From Betaproteobacteria bacterium (lineage in GTDB: Bacteria > Pseudomonadota > Gammaproteobacteria > Burkholderiales > SG8-41): a stretch of 14,932 nucleotides of DNA. Within the stretch, counting starts at the first letter, position 1. Each line of letters opens with the position of its first letter. Location of the stretch: contig JAOUIN010000034.1 of the NCBI GenBank assembly GCA_029883965.1, forward strand, positions 1-14,932, in the 5' to 3' direction. Below are positions 13,749 to 14,932 of the stretch, one piece after another. The notes under the pieces were generated by a model. That model was given only the letters and a program-made list of their open reading frames with translations, ran no database searches and was not told the DNA's origin. The translations under genes were made by a program, and so were the position numbers.

Positions 13749-14932
13749 ATGATTCCACGGTTGATTCTGCTGTTTGTTTTGCTTTGTGTTCCCCGTGTGC
13801 TGGCTCAGGCGCTGCCTGAACTGGGAGACGCGTCGGCGGCCGCCATTTCACCGGCGGACGAGCGCCGCCTCGGCGAGGACATCATGCGTCAGATTCGCCA
13901 GGATCCCGCCTATCTGGACGATCCCGAGGCTGCCGACTATGTCAACAGTCTCGGCAGCCGGCTGACTGTGCGCAGCGATTCTGCGCGACAGGAATTTGAG
14001 TTCTTTGTCGTTCGCGATCCGCAGATCAATGCGTTTGCGTTGCCCGGCGGGTTTATCGGTATACACACGGGGCTGATTCTTGCTGCGCAAAGCGAGTCCG
14101 AAGTTGCTGGTGTCGTGGCACACGAGGTGGCACATGTAACCCAGCGCCACATTGCGCGAATGATCAATCAGCAGGGCCAAAATCAGTTGATGTCTCTTGC
14201 GGCACTTGCGGTTGCCATTCTGGCCTCGCGTGCCAATTCACAGGTGACGGAAGCAGCCATCGCGTTCGGCCAGGCAGGGGTCATTCAGAATCAGCTCAAT
14301 TTCACGCGCGACAATGAGCGTGAAGCGGATCGGGTTGGTTTGCAACTGCTCGATAAGGCCGGATTTGACCCGCGCGGGATGGCGGTTTTTTTTGAGCGAC
14401 TGCAGCGTGCCACACGGGTATACGAAGGCGGCGCGCCGTCTTATCTTCGCACCCACCCGTTGACCTACGAGCGTATTGCCGATATCCAGAATCGCATCGA
14501 GAATCTGCAATACCGGCAGGTCGCAGACGGTCTCGATTTTCAGTTGATCCGGGCAAAATTGCGCGCCGAGGCTGACTCACCGCACGACGGCGTGGCTTTT
14601 TTTGAAGAGAGTCTGGCGACACGCAAATTTCTGTCCGAGACCGCGAGTCGCTACGGTCTGGTGGCGAGCCTGATCCGGGCCCGCGAATTTGACAGGGCGC
14701 AGCGTGAAATCGTGCCTCTGCGCAAGACGCCAAGTGCGATCATTGCGAACCTGGACTGCCGTCTTGCCGAGGTTGCAGATGCTCCCGAAAAAGCGCTGAA
14801 GTGTTACCAGGAGGCGCGGCGCGCCTATCCCGGCTATCGTGCGCTTTTCTACGGGCATGTGGAACAGCTGCTGCGTGCCCGGCAGCCGGCCGTGGCGTTG
14901 CAACTGCTCAGTTCGCGCGTGCTGGCATATCC
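13749..14932 (+). CDS. bepA: BepA/YfgC-like M48 metalloprotease with TPR domain (cut by the window edge)
   Basis: This is a periplasmic zinc protease and chaperone of the outer membrane that helps assemble or degrade beta-barrel proteins such as LptD. About 394 residues are visible and the frame is open to the last base. There is a Sec signal (MIPRLILLFVLLCVPRVLA, cleavage near Ala19) and an M48 domain with VVAHEVAHVTQRH (zinc motif His125-Glu126-His129). The third zinc ligand is Glu192 in NEREADRVG, and the family segment THPLTYERIADIQNRI is present. From about residue 265 a TPR-like helical domain follows (LEVADAPEKALKCYQEARRA-type helices), as in BepA. The ATG at 13749 has a weak ribosome site but starts the signal peptide directly. 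It is divergent from moaC. Confidence 0.9.
   Translation, partial: MIPRLILLFVLLCVPRVLAQALPELGDASAAAISPADERRLGEDIMRQIRQDPAYLDDPEAADYVNSLGSRLTVRSDSARQEFEFFVVRDPQINAFALPGGFIGIHTGLILAAQSESEVAGVVAHEVAHVTQRHIARMINQQGQNQLMSLAALAVAILASRANSQVTEAAIAFGQAGVIQNQLNFTRDNEREADRVGLQLLDKAGFDPRGMAVFFERLQRATRVYEGGAPSYLRTHPLTYERIADIQNRIENLQYRQVADGLDFQLIRAKLRAEADSPHDGVAFFEESLATRKFLSETASRYGLVASLIRAREFDRAQREIVPLRKTPSAIIANLDCRLAEVADAPEKALKCYQEARRAYPGYRALFYGHVEQLLRARQPAVALQLLSSRVLAY

Overview
The window looks like chromosomal DNA of a GC-rich, Gram-negative, sulfur-oxidising proteobacterium, most likely a beta- or gammaproteobacterium. It carries a Sox thiosulfate-oxidation operon with Tat- and Sec-exported periplasmic proteins and c-type cytochromes, a type IVa major pilin with a sigma-54-type promoter, and a BepA-like outer-membrane quality-control protease. 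The genus cannot be fixed from the sequence alone.

Left part (1-8750), mostly plus strand. A small uncharacterised gene on the minus strand (19-339) is followed by a cluster that looks devoted to a type IV pilus and glycan work. In order it holds a TPR protein with a GT9/GT41-like glycosyltransferase tail (501-2261), the major pilin pilA (2532-2966) with a sigma-54 promoter and a strong terminator, and an O-antigen-ligase/PilO-type membrane oligosaccharyltransferase (3109-4596). Then come a nine-TPR O-GlcNAc-transferase-like GT41 enzyme (4699-7113) and a two-domain glycosyltransferase-methyltransferase (7254-8747). The simplest reading is a pilin or surface glycosylation island. Glycans would be built in the cytoplasm and transferred to pilin (or another acceptor) in the periplasm by the membrane ligase next to pilA. 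The GT41 enzyme may act separately on cytoplasmic proteins.

Right part (8836-12960), all minus strand. This is the sox operon, transcribed soxY-soxZ-soxA-soxX-soxB. SoxYZ carries the sulfur substrate, SoxAX (both c-type cytochromes) loads thiosulfate onto it, and SoxB hydrolyses off sulfate. No soxCD lies beside it, so in this window the pathway is the truncated form associated with sulfur storage or hand-off to other enzymes. An intrinsic terminator lies between soxX and soxB, and a candidate promoter with symmetric elements lies ahead of soxY.

Far right: moaC (molybdenum cofactor synthesis, minus strand, 13177-13713) and, divergently, a BepA/YfgC-like M48 metalloprotease (13749 to the window edge, incomplete). 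The longer non-coding gaps (340-500, 2262-2531, 2967-3108, 4597-4698, 7114-7253, 12961-13176) are all under 300 bases. No tRNA, rRNA, CRISPR array or insertion sequence was seen.
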